A DNA stretch of 64,000 bases from Catenaria anguillulae PL171 (Eukaryota; Blastocladiomycota; Blastocladiomycetes; Blastocladiales; Catenariaceae). A program made the position numbers and the translations under genes. This document shows, piece by piece, positions 9,822-20,197 of the stretch. The notes under the pieces were generated by a model that was given only the letters and a program-made list of their open reading frames with translations, was not told the DNA's origin and made no database searches. Every line of letters starts with the position of its first letter. Position 1 is the stretch's first letter. Location: contig MCFL01000044.1 in the NCBI GenBank assembly GCA_002102555.1, forward strand, positions 1-64,000, read 5' to 3'.

Positions 9822-12799
9822 TGGTGGGGCAGGCACAGTAATGTCGCAAGACGTGGCGGTGCCTCGGGTGAGCGCAGGAGACGTGCGCTGATACCTGGGT
9901 GTCTTCATTGATGGTGCAGGGCCAAGGAAAGCGACCGAAAGAGCAATGCTCAGCTCAGTCACTGGCGCCCTCAACGTGCTGCGGTCAAAGCGCATTCCGG
10001 CGCAGATTGCCACCTACATGATCAACGCAGTCATTGTTCCATCGGCGGCCTACCGTGCCTGCGGTTTCGTTCCTTCTCCCTCGTTTCTTGACCGTCTTGA
10101 CGCTAAACTACGCAATGCACTCAGACATGTAGCTCGCCTCCCATCCAACACTCCAGCCTCGGTGCTGTACGATGAGTCTACGTACGGCCTGAAATCAATC
10201 GCACGTGCCTTGCTCTCTTCGAAGGCCTCTTGGCTCAGGTTTTGCCTGTCTCAGCCAACAACAAGTGAACACTTCCACGTGGCTTGCGCCCAGGTTGCTC
10301 AAGCCCAGCGTGCTCTGCACTGGTGGACCTCCCCGCTGGCATACCCACCATCGAGCATCCGCTCCCAGGTCGCCCAGAGAACCCCATCACCTGTCATCAA
10401 CCTCCTGCCCCTTTTCTCGCAATCGTTTTTGTCCATCCACCTGGTCGGTCGCGCTGATCCGTTTCTTGTCTCACCCTCTGACGACATCCCCCTTGAGTCA
10501 GTTATTCCTTTCGACGTTTTGCACATTCTCAGACCCCACCTGCTCAGCTCTCGTGTTTTTTCCCTTTCCCCTCTGATCTCTACCATTTGTTTTTACAACC
10601 AAGACAGCACCACGACCCAGTTTCCAAACGCCGTAGCATCCACTTGTCGCCTCCTTGCACCCCGGTGCCGAAGAAATTGGCGTGTTTTTCACGCGCTCCA
10701 ACGACTCGTCGATTGCGTCGCCACGCGGTGCGCATCGCTCGGTCGCACGCTCCACCCGCTCACCGCGCCGCGCCATGTCAGGCAACCGTACTACCACGTC
10801 GGCCAGCTTTTCTTCTGGGAGAGCGAAGGCGCCGTAGTCTTTGGCCTCTGCGCCGATGTCGACTGCCGAAGTGACCCCAACGACACAATCCTTTTATTGC
10901 GACACCTCCGGCCATGCCGCTGCCCACTGGCCCACCAAGTAGCGCCCGAGCCTGGCTGCACCCTGCTACACCTCTGCCTCGATTGCGACGACCTGCTCCA
11001 ATGCAGATTTGCGCACGACCGCCTCAACAGACCAGACTGCACCACCGCAGTACTGCTTTCGCTCGCCCGGCCAGTCTCCGCTCTTCAATCAGTAGATCGA
11101 CGGGATGGCCCAGTAGCCTTTTTGGTCCACGCTCCAGATTCTGCCCACCCACACCTATGCCCATATGTCCAGCTGCTGCGAGAACCAGTGGTTGGCGATC
11201 CCAACCGCGACGTGTCAGACTCTGAGGACCGCTCAAGCAACAGCGATGATGACGACCCACTACATGCCAGCGAGCCGGCTATTTTCGAGTACCCGCCAAC
11301 GTCGAATCGTGGCCCGTTCACGCGGGCAACGCGGAAGGTGCTTGATTGTTGGACCGATGGCTCACTCCAGCCTGCCACCAGCGCCTCGGTAACGCTCATG
11401 GGCTTTGGCGCACACTGCCCCGCACTTGGCATTGAGCTTTTTGGCCGCCTCCCCGCGGCACCAGCCAGCTCGACTCGTGCTGACCTTTACGCTGTCTGCA
11501 CGCTCGCTGCGTACCTGCCTCCAAGTTCTCGCGCCCGCGTCCACTCTGACCCTGCAGCAGCGTGTCTCCTTGTCACCACTACACTCTCGGAACCCACCAC
11601 AATCACCGCCAAAATGCGCTCGCCGCCCACGCTGCTCGATCTCCTCCTTGTTTTGAGGGCAATTGTGCGCCACCGCAACCTGAGCATCACCATAGTCAAG
11701 GTCAAAGGCCACTCAGGAGACCGCAACAACGACAAGGCTGATCAGCTTGCGTCGCGGGCGGGCATCTGCGCCTCGGGCGTGCAGGTTTAGCAAGGAATTC
11801 CTCGCAGAGATCGACTTTGGCGCACTGTTGCAGCTTGGACACTTGCCAGTGTACACCAGCCTTGGCAAGGCGCTCCAGGCGGCATCTCGGGCAGAAGCAA
11901 GGGTGCAGCTCGCAAGCCATGTGTACAAGCTCGTCCCGGAGCCCGACATGCTCATATTTGCAAAGGCCATTCGCAGTGGCCGCAAGCCCGCCGCGCATGT
12001 TGCATCATTCTCCCTTGACTCTTTGGTCACTTTCCGCGTCAAGGTGCTCACGGGACGGCTCCCAACGCTTGCCCAATTGCACATGTACTGGCCAGATCGC
12101 GCCCCGTCACCGCTCTGCACGCTGTGTGGCTCTTTGGATGACCAGCAGCATTGGGTGGTGTGTCCAAGGCTGGCTGACGAGCGGTGGGAGCTTGGCGTGG
12201 CGGCCCACGAGTGCGTTGAGCAACTTTTGCCAGGCGCTGACACGACTCTCGCAGTCCAGGCAAGAAGTGGGCTTGCCCACTTGTTGCACCCAAGTCGCCT
12301 GCGCGCAACAGCGGCGTGTGTAGTAGACTTGGCACTACGCAGGAGGTTCCCCGGACTTGCATCCCAGCTCCCGCGGATTGTGGCAAGTGTTTCGTTGCTC
12401 ATCTGGTGCACGGTGTGGAAGCCCCGGTGTGAGAAGGTTGGCTCGATTGCTCCACCAGGCCAAGACAACCAAGGCGCGACCAATTGCCTCTGCCAAGTAT
12501 GCACGACCAAAGGTCAACAACAACGTCAAGTAGCGGCACCTGTGTCTGCAGCTGAAATTGCATGCCACTTCACACACGAGTTGGCTGTTGGTGCTCCACC
12601 CCTCCTTGGTGCTGCCCAAGACGACATCAGGCCGCATCCTTGGGCATTCTGGCATCACCTTGGTGCCATGCCAGGCCTGACACAACCGCTATTCGGACTT
12701 CAGCCATCAACAAAGCGTTTTGTAAACCGGGTTGTGGTGCGCAGCTTGTCTGGGCCCCACACGACTTTTGTTCCTGTCCTCTCCCTGCCACAAACCTAG
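9822..12799 (+). pseudogene. LINE-B ORF2 fragment: RT end, RNase H, zinc tail
   Basis: Frames in order: the RT thumb-side region (YLGVFIDGAGPRKATER, then the ALNVLRSKRIPAQIATY block); a linker; RNase H at about 11340-11760 (DCWTDGSLQPA, RADLYAV, RVHSDPAAA, GHSGDRNNDKADQLA); and a C-terminal part to 12799 with CTLCGSLDDQQHWVVC. An in-frame TGA at 9889-9891 precedes YLGV. A frame change lies between RNase H and the C-terminal part near 11750. It therefore cannot encode a whole ORF2. It is homologous to LINE-A ORF2 throughout. Confidence 0.85.
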
Positions 12800-12866
12800 C
12801 CCCCCGACAGTCACCCCGCCTGCCTCACTCCCTCTTCTGAACTTCCGTTGGAAAATGAAAACCACC

Positions 12867-12902
<36 letters not shown>

Positions 12903-13249
12903 TCGGATGTCTCACATGGACTGTTTGTTTCCCCCGCTCCCCTGCATCGATTGTCATACGCCCGTGCCTCGACCCCCCCCCCCCAACCTGCACTCTTGAT
13001 GCTGCCTTTGCCCTCACCTTGATTTCTTGCCCTTACCACCATTGGCTTTCATACTCTTCCTTCTCCCCTCCCCCTCCCCCCCCCCACTGTTGCCAACCGC
13101 TCCTTCCATTGTGTTGTGTGCCTGTTGCTGCCTCTGGCAGGTGTATTCTGAGTGTCTGTTTGAATTATCCACCCTTTCCCTTCCTCTTTGGGTGTTCAAA
13201 TCTGATATGATTTTATAAATACATGCAACGTGGTTAACAAAAAAAAAAA
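9822..13249 (+). mobile_element. LINE-B copy 1, 5'-truncated
   Basis: This is a plus-strand LINE lacking the endonuclease and most of the RT. It starts shortly before the RT segment ending in GDVR and runs to a 3' UTR with a 33-nt internal A-run (12869-12901), C-runs and a final A11. It is flanked by GGACATGTACGGGCA (left) and GGACATGTACAGGCA (right, 13250-13264). It is nearly identical to the 3' half of LINE-B copy 3 at 42418-45900 on the other strand, so both moved recently from one source. Confidence 0.9.
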
Positions 13250-13250
13250 G

Positions 13251-16200
13251 GACATGTACAGGCAGTGCTCGGGCAATTCGTGGTTGGGCGCAAGAACAAC
13301 ATACGCGTCCACACCATCCCGACGCCTCATGAGAGACTTGGCTGAGATGGGGTACGTGTACGCAAGTGGGATGGTGACAAGGCAATCGGGCACGTCACAT
13401 GCTGACGACAATTGGCAGTTACCCGTATCACCACAGTCAAGGCATAAATGGAGGAGAGTGTGGTCGGGGGGCACAACACCCTTGTCAAGCATTAGGCAAG
13501 TGCATTCTGCGAGGTGGCGCAGTGTGATGATTGGTCTGTTCAATGTGCTACGGGAATCAGCGGGAACACACACACCAAAGGTTGGCAGCCCGTTTTCCCC
13601 CAAGAAGACCATGAGTTGGCCAACATGGTGTCGCGGCGCAAGGGCCAGGTGGGGCTGAATCGGCATCGCAGCAACTGGGCCGAGAGATGTGCACCAGTCG
13701 GAAACGGCGTTGGTCAAAGCAACCAGGGCATTGTGCAGGCAACCACGGCGAGGGCATCTCTTGGCAAGCAGATGTCGGACAGAGGCAAACGCGTTTGCAT
13801 ACTGTGCTGGAGTACTGTCCTGGTCATGAAAACAACAAAGGGAAACGAGGGGAGAAAGTGAGCAAACACCAGCATCATGGAGACAGGAACGCAAAGTATG
13901 AAGAACAGGAGATGGAATAACGGCTTCCAATGGGATGTCATCCACTGGGCAAACGCGCAGAGGGTCCACACGCCCAGCGAGGTGAATTGAGGTGAGAGAA
14001 CTAGAAAGAAGGGGAAGAAGGTTCAGAAGTGGAGAGGCAGGAAGTCCTTGCGATGCAAGTCGGCAAGGCGGGTGCGAGAGTGGGTTAACCCACCAACGGA
14101 TTGCGCGTTGGGCGAGGCTGGACATGGCGCACGTGACTTGAAAGCGCTCGCTTTGCACAGGTTGGCTTAAACAGTAGCGAAGGTGTGAGACTCGAGCTGC
14201 AAGGATGGTGTGCTTGATGGAGACGAGCCCGTATGTTGCTGCATCGTAGAAAATTGAGGCTGGTGTGTTGGATGGCAATCTGGCCGCAGCTTGAACCACT
14301 GCACAGAGCTTCGCGTCGAGCTGGTCAAGGAAAGTCGGTGTGGGAAAATGGAGGATCTGCATGGTCCAGACGCGTTGACAGTAATGGATCAGGGGACCAG
14401 TGCCGATCCTCATTGTGTAGTCAGGCACCACGCTTGACAATATGAGAAGAAAAAAGGGAGATAGAGAAAGAGGTACTACGATGAGACAAGCAACAACGAC
14501 TACCCGCAATGCCCGAACGCCCACATAACCGACTGTATGCTGCTCAGGGGGAGCGGCCACCGAGATATCACGACATCCCTCTCCCCCTCCCAACCAAAAA
14601 TCTCCCACTACTTATCTTGCTACTTCTGGGCCAAATATTCAACAGTCGGTGATGGGATGTAACCGAATGCACGGCAAGCAACCGCGGGGATGATTGCTGA
14701 GTTGATCACGTATACCACAATCCTGGCTGGGACCCGTTTCGTCCTCAGGACGTTGATCGCACTTGTCACGGCATCCCTCATCACTTTTTCCGTCGCCTTC
14801 CTTGGCCCCGATCCATCCACAAATACACCCAGGTATCTCTTCATCTCGCCTGGGCCTGCGCGCAGCACCTCAACTCCTCTAGACGTCACACTCCCCACTC
14901 CACCGTCTCTCGTGTTGAACGCAAGCACAAAGCCTTTGCTTGCATTTGCCCGGATCCGAGTGAGTAGGTTGAACGCATTGACCAAGTCCACCACCTGTTG
15001 GAGCAGCTCGCGCGACCTGGCGAAGAAGATTGCATCGTCTATATACCCAATCGCTAAGTATTGCCGACGGCCAATCACCTTCACGCTTCCAAATGGCTTT
15101 CCACCACCTGTATCCGGCACCTTGATTAGTAGCTCAACACCATCGCAACTCTCCTCCACCGCACACAGCAGAATGTCATAGAATGCGTTCCATAGGAACA
15201 GCGATTCAACGCCACCCTGGGGTATACCATGGTGAAGCTGAATCCGCTTTGTCAAACCAAACGCCGTGATCACCGACGCAGTGCGTCCCTCTAGGAAGTT
15301 GCGACAGTAGAAATCTACAAATCGCACTGGCAAACGCAATCGCAAGAGCGCCAGGCGTACAAAGTGATGCGGCACAGTGTCAAATGCTTTGGACTTGTCC
15401 TCTGAATACGCCTTCAACTCCTCCTCAGCGTCGGCTGCTTGCGCTTGGGCAATAAGACCATGGAGAATGTCGATTGGGAGACGCGTGTCGGTACCCTTGA
15501 GCGCTGAGAATCGAGCACCACGCAGCACTTGTCTTTCGACGGCCACATCTTGAATACGCCGCCACATGACCGCATTGAACAGCTTGGATGCACATTCGAG
15601 TAGGGTGATGGGTCGCATGGCGTCAACGTCGCCCGTGTAGCCCTCTGCCTTTTTTGGCGTCAGGTAGATGACTCCATATCGCCACTCGCTCGGCACCCAG
15701 TCGGCCAAATACATGTCAGTGAACAAGCGCGCCAGGATTTTGCGCCCGATGGTTCCGAGTGCAGCGTAATGGCGGTGTCGAAGGCCTGTTGCACCTGGGG
15801 CCTTGTCAATGTCTATAGAACACAAGACGTGAGCAATGTTCTCGGGTGTAACCTCCTTCTCCACCCCATCCCACCACGATTCGTGGACCCAATGCAGTGG
15901 TTGCAATGCTCGGCGGATCGACGCTGGAGCCTGGTCTACGTTCCCATGTTCCTCATGTCTGAAGCAGCCTTGCCAGTGAGCGGCTGTCGCATCCATGACC
16001 TCACTCAGAAGCAGCTTGATGCCATCTGCAGTCACTACCCGGTCCAGGCAGTTGGGTGGTCGTTTTCGCTCCATGACTGATCGCATGACAACCCCGGTCT
16101 TGATGCCAAACTTTTCCATTCGCGAGGCCACTGCAGCGTCGATCTGCTCCCTTTTTGCCTTTGCCGACTCTGTTGCCACAATCTCAAGCAGTTGTTCTTT

Positions 16201-17186
16201 TTCACACACCAGGTCTTCATGCGAGGATTCTGTACCAAACGCTGGCGCCACTTGGCTGAGCGCATCACGTTCTTTAACAATCAAGTTAGTGGAAGGGTCG
16301 TCAAGCAAGCGTCGCAGCGCACCGAGCGCCAATGCCGAATCCGTCTTGCTCTCTGGTGGCTTCAAAACAGATCTGTACGACTCGGAGGCACAACGCTTCT
16401 TGTGAGGCAATCGTGCACGGCTGGCAGCCAGCATTACATTCTCAAACAGGTACCATCTGTGCCCAATTGGCAGTGTTGGGTCGAGAACGGGCGGAAGTTG
16501 ATTGTTGTTGCTGCTCCCGAGTGACTTGGCATCAACCCACGCTGGGAAGGTGTCGGCGTTGTCGATTCGAATTCCCAGATCTGTGCACACTCTGGAGACG
16601 AACGCGGCCCATGACTTGCCAGTTAGACGGTTCTCATCGAGTACGTACCTGGCAGCCTCCTGTCGGGCTTGTTGCCATAGGTGAGCAAGGTCACGGTCCA
16701 GTCGGAGCACAAGTGCCGTTTGAAGAACAAGTCGCGCATGGTCAAAGCCCCAGGCGTTGACGATTGACATGGCAAGGACGTCATGTGTGATGGTTGGCGA
16801 GACAAAGACGCGGTCCAGGCGTCCACCAGCCTCGTGCGTGCTCACAGCCATATCCAGATGCACTGCAAGGTCCAAGAGTCCGTTTCCAAGGGCGACCGCC
16901 TCCAACGGGAGGCTTGCAGCGTCCTCCCGCTCGTTTGTGTCACCCGCAATCAGTAGCAGCTCGCCCCTTGCATCCGCCATCTCTATCTCAACTTGTAGGC
17001 GTTGGACCAGCGACGCACGAATGGTTGGGTCTTGAGGTGGCGCACAAATGCCAATAATGCGCAGCCGGAAGTCGCCACGGCCCTGGAGCGTGAACGCCAC
17101 CATGTACCCGTCGTAAACAGACCATCTGCCAACGTAGCTCTCAAGTCTTGGGTCTATCGCAACCAATACACCAGATCCCTGTGCAC
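13251..17186 (-). pseudogene. LINE-A ORF2, N-terminal part: endonuclease and reverse transcriptase
   Basis: From the 5' side: an APE-type endonuclease (IIGICAPPQDP, LLLIAGDTNERED and GGRLDRVFVSP blocks, about 17180-16780). A reverse transcriptase follows, with IHLTPKK-type fingers (VIYLTPKKAEGYTGD near 15650), AYSEDKSKAFDTVPHH near 15390, HHGIPQGGVES near 15220, and the catalytic IGYIDDAIFF near 15040. Then comes the region up to the LINE-B insertion at 13251. A solo LTR at 14339-14644 interrupts the frame. The protein nicks target DNA and copies its RNA into the nick. Its first residues are missing through 5' truncation. Confidence 0.92.
14339..14644. mobile_element. Solo LTR, 306 bp, inside LINE-A (fossil)
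   Basis: The unit starts TGTGGGAAAA and ends TTCAACA (TG...CA ends) and is flanked by the 5-bp duplication GTCGG (14334-14338 and 14645-14649). Without it the LINE-A frame reads IPSP-TFLDQLDAKL as in LINE-B. No internal region remains, so it is the usual product of LTR-LTR recombination. It is a different family from the 209-bp LTR at 23367. Confidence 0.82.
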
Positions 17187-17241
17187 AACTCAGGTCCCGA
17201 GATTCAGAGTCTTGCGCGCTAACCAACTACACCATACAACC
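17187..17241 (-). pseudogene. tRNA-Gln (CTG), 5' half, split by LINE-A
   Basis: The minus strand has acceptor GGTTGTA, D arm GTGT-AGTTGGTTA-GCGC, anticodon loop CTCTGAA (CTG) and the start of the T arm. The rest of the tRNA is at 7449-7466, on the far side of LINE-A. The anticodon stem has one A-C mismatch. As split, the gene cannot yield a normal tRNA. Confidence 0.88.
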
Positions 17242-17862
17242 TTGCTGCTGAAAGGCTCTGTTTCAAGCCACCAAGTACCCCAAACCCCTGCGATGTATGT
17301 GTCCTGTTGCGTCTGTGGCCTCTGGCCGCGTCACGAACCAAGTGAGTCAGATCGGATTGGAGCTAAGCCTTGTCGGTGTCAGCTTGCTCCAAGATTAGTA
17401 TTGTATTGTGTCTCACGGATCAGACCACCAATCCGTCTATCCATTTGTTGTATTGTTGTGATCTATGTGTGTGTACCCAAACCCACTCAAGCTCTCCAGC
17501 TAAGTAGCTGGACCTTAACATATATGTTCCGTTGTGACTGTCTCGTTACGACTCAACATGTCCCAGTCCAGGGCCCACGAAGCTCCGAGCAGCAGTTTGT
17601 TACTGAGCGTTTCCTGTGCGCTCCTCTTTGCGCCTGCCCCCGTGAGCAGCAGATGGCTCCACACGCTCAGCGACTGATGGGCAGATGGGCAGGCAAACAA
17701 GTCAAGGTCTTGGTCCGTTCCCTCCTGCAATCCGAGCTGTCCGATTGGTGCAGGCAGGGTTCGAACACAGGCCCGTGAGTGTTGAGGAAAATTGCCAAAC
17801 TTTTTGTTGGAAGAGATCATTTTGTGAACGGGGTCGAAACCAAACCCCTTTTAATAACAAGA
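17242..17862. other. tRNA-cluster spacer with one weak tRNA-like trace
   Basis: No protein gene is seen. A B-box-like GGGTTCGAAC near 17758 with flanking Cs and Gs could be the 3' end of a decayed tRNA, but its T stem does not pair. Otherwise nothing is recognised. Confidence 0.4.
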
Positions 17863-17935
17863 GGACCTATGGCCAAATGGATAAGGCGCCTGACTACGGA
17901 TCAGGAGATTCCAGGTTCGATCCCTGGTAGGTTCG
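17863..17935 (+). tRNA. tRNA-Arg (ACG)
   Basis: This is a 73-nt tRNA. The acceptor GGACCTA pairs with TAGGTTC (one G-U). The D arm contains TGGCCAAATGGATAAGGC, the anticodon loop CTACGGA gives ACG, and the T arm CCAGG-TTCGATC-CCTGG is perfect. The discriminator is G. ACG is read as ICG in eukaryotes, decoding CGU, CGC and CGA. Confidence 0.96.
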
Positions 17936-18145
17936 TTCTTTTGGCCCGAAAACCTCGGCATGTGGTTGTCGAATTGCTTCCCGCCCTCAGTGAGCCAGAC
18001 CTGGGGTCGCCAGCAATCCTCGCATAGTTATTTAGTTACGCAACAACCCCGCTCAGCTCCGAGACTCAAAATGTCCTTCCCATTTTGCGTTTTGCGTCCG
18101 TTGACGAATAATCTGGGACAAAAGCTCACGCACAAACGCTATCAC

Positions 18146-18217
18146 GGTTCCGTAGTGTAGTGGTGATCACCCCGGACTTTGAATCCGGTAACCCGAGTTC
18201 GAACCTCGGCGGGACCT
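18146..18217 (+). tRNA. tRNA-Gln (TTG)
   Basis: This is a 72-nt tRNA. The acceptor GGTTCCG pairs with CGGGACC, and the anticodon loop CTTTGAA within the stem CGGA/TCCG gives TTG. The T arm is CGAG-TTCGAAC-CTCG. TTTT directly follows as a polymerase III stop. With the split tRNA-Gln(CTG), this gives two glutamine isoacceptors in one cluster. Confidence 0.96.
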
Positions 18218-18220
18218 TTT
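18217..18220 (+). terminator. RNA polymerase III T-run terminator of tRNA-Gln (TTG)
   Basis: A run of four Ts immediately follows the acceptor strand, the usual polymerase III stop signal. Confidence 0.7.
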
Positions 18221-18974
18221 GCCTCCCTTCTCAAAGACGTAGTACCGATCCCCATCTCATCCTCCCTTTCCTTTTGTGTTTGTGAGGGCTTGAAACATAT
18301 TTACAATCCGATAACCATCTCCGGATCCTCCTCCCCAGGTACCACACAAGTCACTCACACTTGAAGCAATCAACCCAGAAGCTCAGTGCACAGTAATGCT
18401 CCCAGTCTAGCTGCCCGCCCAAACATCCAAGAACCAACGGCAACTCTTCGCGCCCTCAGCCAGCATCAACCAACTTGTAAATTCGTCTGTTGTGTTGATG
18501 ACCGGACAGCCACCGACCATGCAGTGACCACCCAACGCACACTTGTATCAAACAAGGCCACGTCGCTTGTCTCGGCGACGTTTCATCTCTGGAAACAAGT
18601 TCTACATGGCCAATTCCGTTTGGCGCCCGCTGGCGCAAGAGCTGCACGACACGACCACGACCGCCGCCCGCTCCTTTGCATCGTACATACGCCACTCTTG
18701 CGACCTCGTGCCGCGTCTTTCCCTCTTGTGACTTTTCCACAAGCCGCTGACGGTATTGTGATCTGTCGTTCGTTCTGTCGCTCCACCACCCTTATGTACA
18801 TGTGCATGACATTGTATGGCTACCAGCTCAATCAGATCGTTTGCGCTTGCTGCACATAGACAGAGACGATTGAACATGACGGCCAAGACATTGGATCATG
18901 GCCACAAAACTTGGTTTGTTCACAACAAATTGCTACGATTCACCGACCTCCTCCAAGCTCATCCTCGTCATTCT
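18221..18974. other. No recognisable gene or repeat
   Basis: Only short overlapping frames on both strands are seen, none with a known motif. It is unique-looking intergenic DNA between the tRNA cluster and the MITE. Confidence 0.5.
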
Positions 18975-18977
18975 TAA

Positions 18978-19206
18978 GGGCTTGTTTGGGTCCCGCTGAA
19001 ACGCGTGTTTCAACCAGTTTATGTTCCCATCAAGGCTCCCACTAGCAACCCATGAAACAATGGCAGAAAAGTGTTTGCAGTAGCAGTACTTTGCAATATT
19101 GTGTAGCCTATATCTCAATTCCATTCATGTTCTGTGTCCCATTTTTTTGCGATAAACCAGCTGAAACCGGGTTTAAAGTGCCTTTCAGCGGGACCCAAAC
19201 AGGCCC
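18978..19206. mobile_element. PIF/Harbinger (Tourist-like) MITE, 229 bp
   Basis: The ends are inverted repeats of about 24 bp, each beginning GGGCYTGTTTGGGTCCCGCT with one difference between arms. The flanks are TAA on both sides (18975-18977 and 19207-19209). TIRs starting GGGC and a 3-bp TWA duplication are the signature of PIF/Harbinger transposons. The interior has no ORF, so it is non-autonomous and depends on a transposase elsewhere. Confidence 0.85.
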
Positions 19207-20086
19207 TAAATACCAACCATCCATCGCCACTCAAACGCTCATGTTTTCTCCTCCCAACGCACTGCCTCCATCCATGTAGGCGAGATATGACGACCATGAC
19301 GTCTGCCTGCCATCATTTTCCGCTTCACCGATCTGGTTCTTTTGCTCATCCCATCATCACCATTACGCCGACTCTCATGTATCTCGCTCACCATGTCCTC
19401 AGTCGGCATACAGCGCACTCCTTCGCAAAGGCCGCCCATGTCGACAAGTCGTATGCCAAAGTCCCAGGCAGCACATGAACGAGTCCTTGGATCGTGCCAC
19501 CTTCCATCGCTACCATGGCAATGTGTCTGGAGCTCCCCGTTTGTCGGTCCGTTATTTGGGGCGCTGGCTAGTAAAATACACATGCCACTCACGTTGACTG
19601 CTCTCATCCTTGCTGCACCTTACAGAAAGCTTCCGTGTCGGCATTCGAAACAACACTCAAATCAGACCGAGGAGCGTCCGCCCTCATTCAAGGCTCTCCA
19701 TGGTGAAATCGAGTCCATTCTGGAACAATCACACGAGCTTGAAACGAACGTGCCGAGGTTATGTCTCGCACCGAATCATCCAACCGGCGTTGGCGCACGT
19801 TTGCAGGTCAACGGCGTTATCCTTCCCAAACATCCTGACCTGCCCGACGAGTTCCTTCTCGACAGCGACAGTATCCCAACGATTGTCAAATCCGAATCGC
19901 CCGGTCCAAAACAAACAAAGAAATGGATTACATGGCCGTCACGGGCTAAGCCATCCCTGGCCAGCAGCATCTCTGCCCTGTCCATGCCACGATTACCCAC
20001 CTCGAGTGGTTTTACCGTATGGCCGGCGTGGCTCAGTATCTGATGGCGCACAATGAGCTGCCCTTGATTCCCAAATGCCGCAAGAA
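19207..20086 (+). other. Candidate host gene, 3' part, split by LINE-B copy 2
   Basis: In the last 130 bp before the LINE a frame reads HLEWFYRMAGVAQYL, then MAHNELPLIPKC and KNMEDGW. Past the LINE (27290-27350) the same frame continues for about a dozen codons and ends in TGA at 27348-27350. Continuity across the duplicated target suggests a real coding exon. Upstream (19600-19950) there are other open stretches in different frames, as expected if introns are present. I do not recognise the protein. Confidence 0.4.
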
Positions 20087-20197
20087 CATGGAGGATGGCT
20101 GGGGAAACAACAACTCAGGCAACAGCAGCGCAAAATCTATGTAAAGCACCTCAAGCAAAGTCCTCAACACCTAACCTTCCAACGATTTCCGCCAAAC

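Larger units (their letters stand above)
7483..17186 (-). mobile_element. LINE-A copy 1 (APE-RT-RNase H LINE), 5'-truncated, inserted in a tRNA gene
   Basis: One minus-strand LINE spans this interval with later insertions inside it: SINE-B (9431-9806), LINE-B (9822-13249) and a solo LTR (14339-14644). Its own sequence is about 5.6 kb: endonuclease and reverse transcriptase at 13251-17186, RNase H and zinc-binding tail at 7840-9413, 3' UTR and A-tail at 7483-7839. The 5' end is cut within the endonuclease domain, so ORF1 is missing. Ends are fixed by the 16-bp duplication in the tRNA-Gln gene. The domain order fits the Tad/I/R1 group. Clade assignment is inference. Confidence 0.9.

Noticed and set aside
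10498-10797. Antisense frames repeated at 44943-45242 as a possible conserved small gene
   Set aside because: They are conserved only because the LINE-B copies are near-identical, and they run opposite ORF2.
11747-11790. Programmed +1 frameshift between RNase H and zinc tail of LINE-B ORF2
   Set aside because: Copies 1 and 3 shift before the ASAPRAC segment, but copy 2 shifts after it through a different indel. The events are separate lesions.
18386-18859. 157-codon plus-strand frame after the tRNA cluster
   Set aside because: No motif, no supporting splice pattern, and an equally long frame on the opposite strand.
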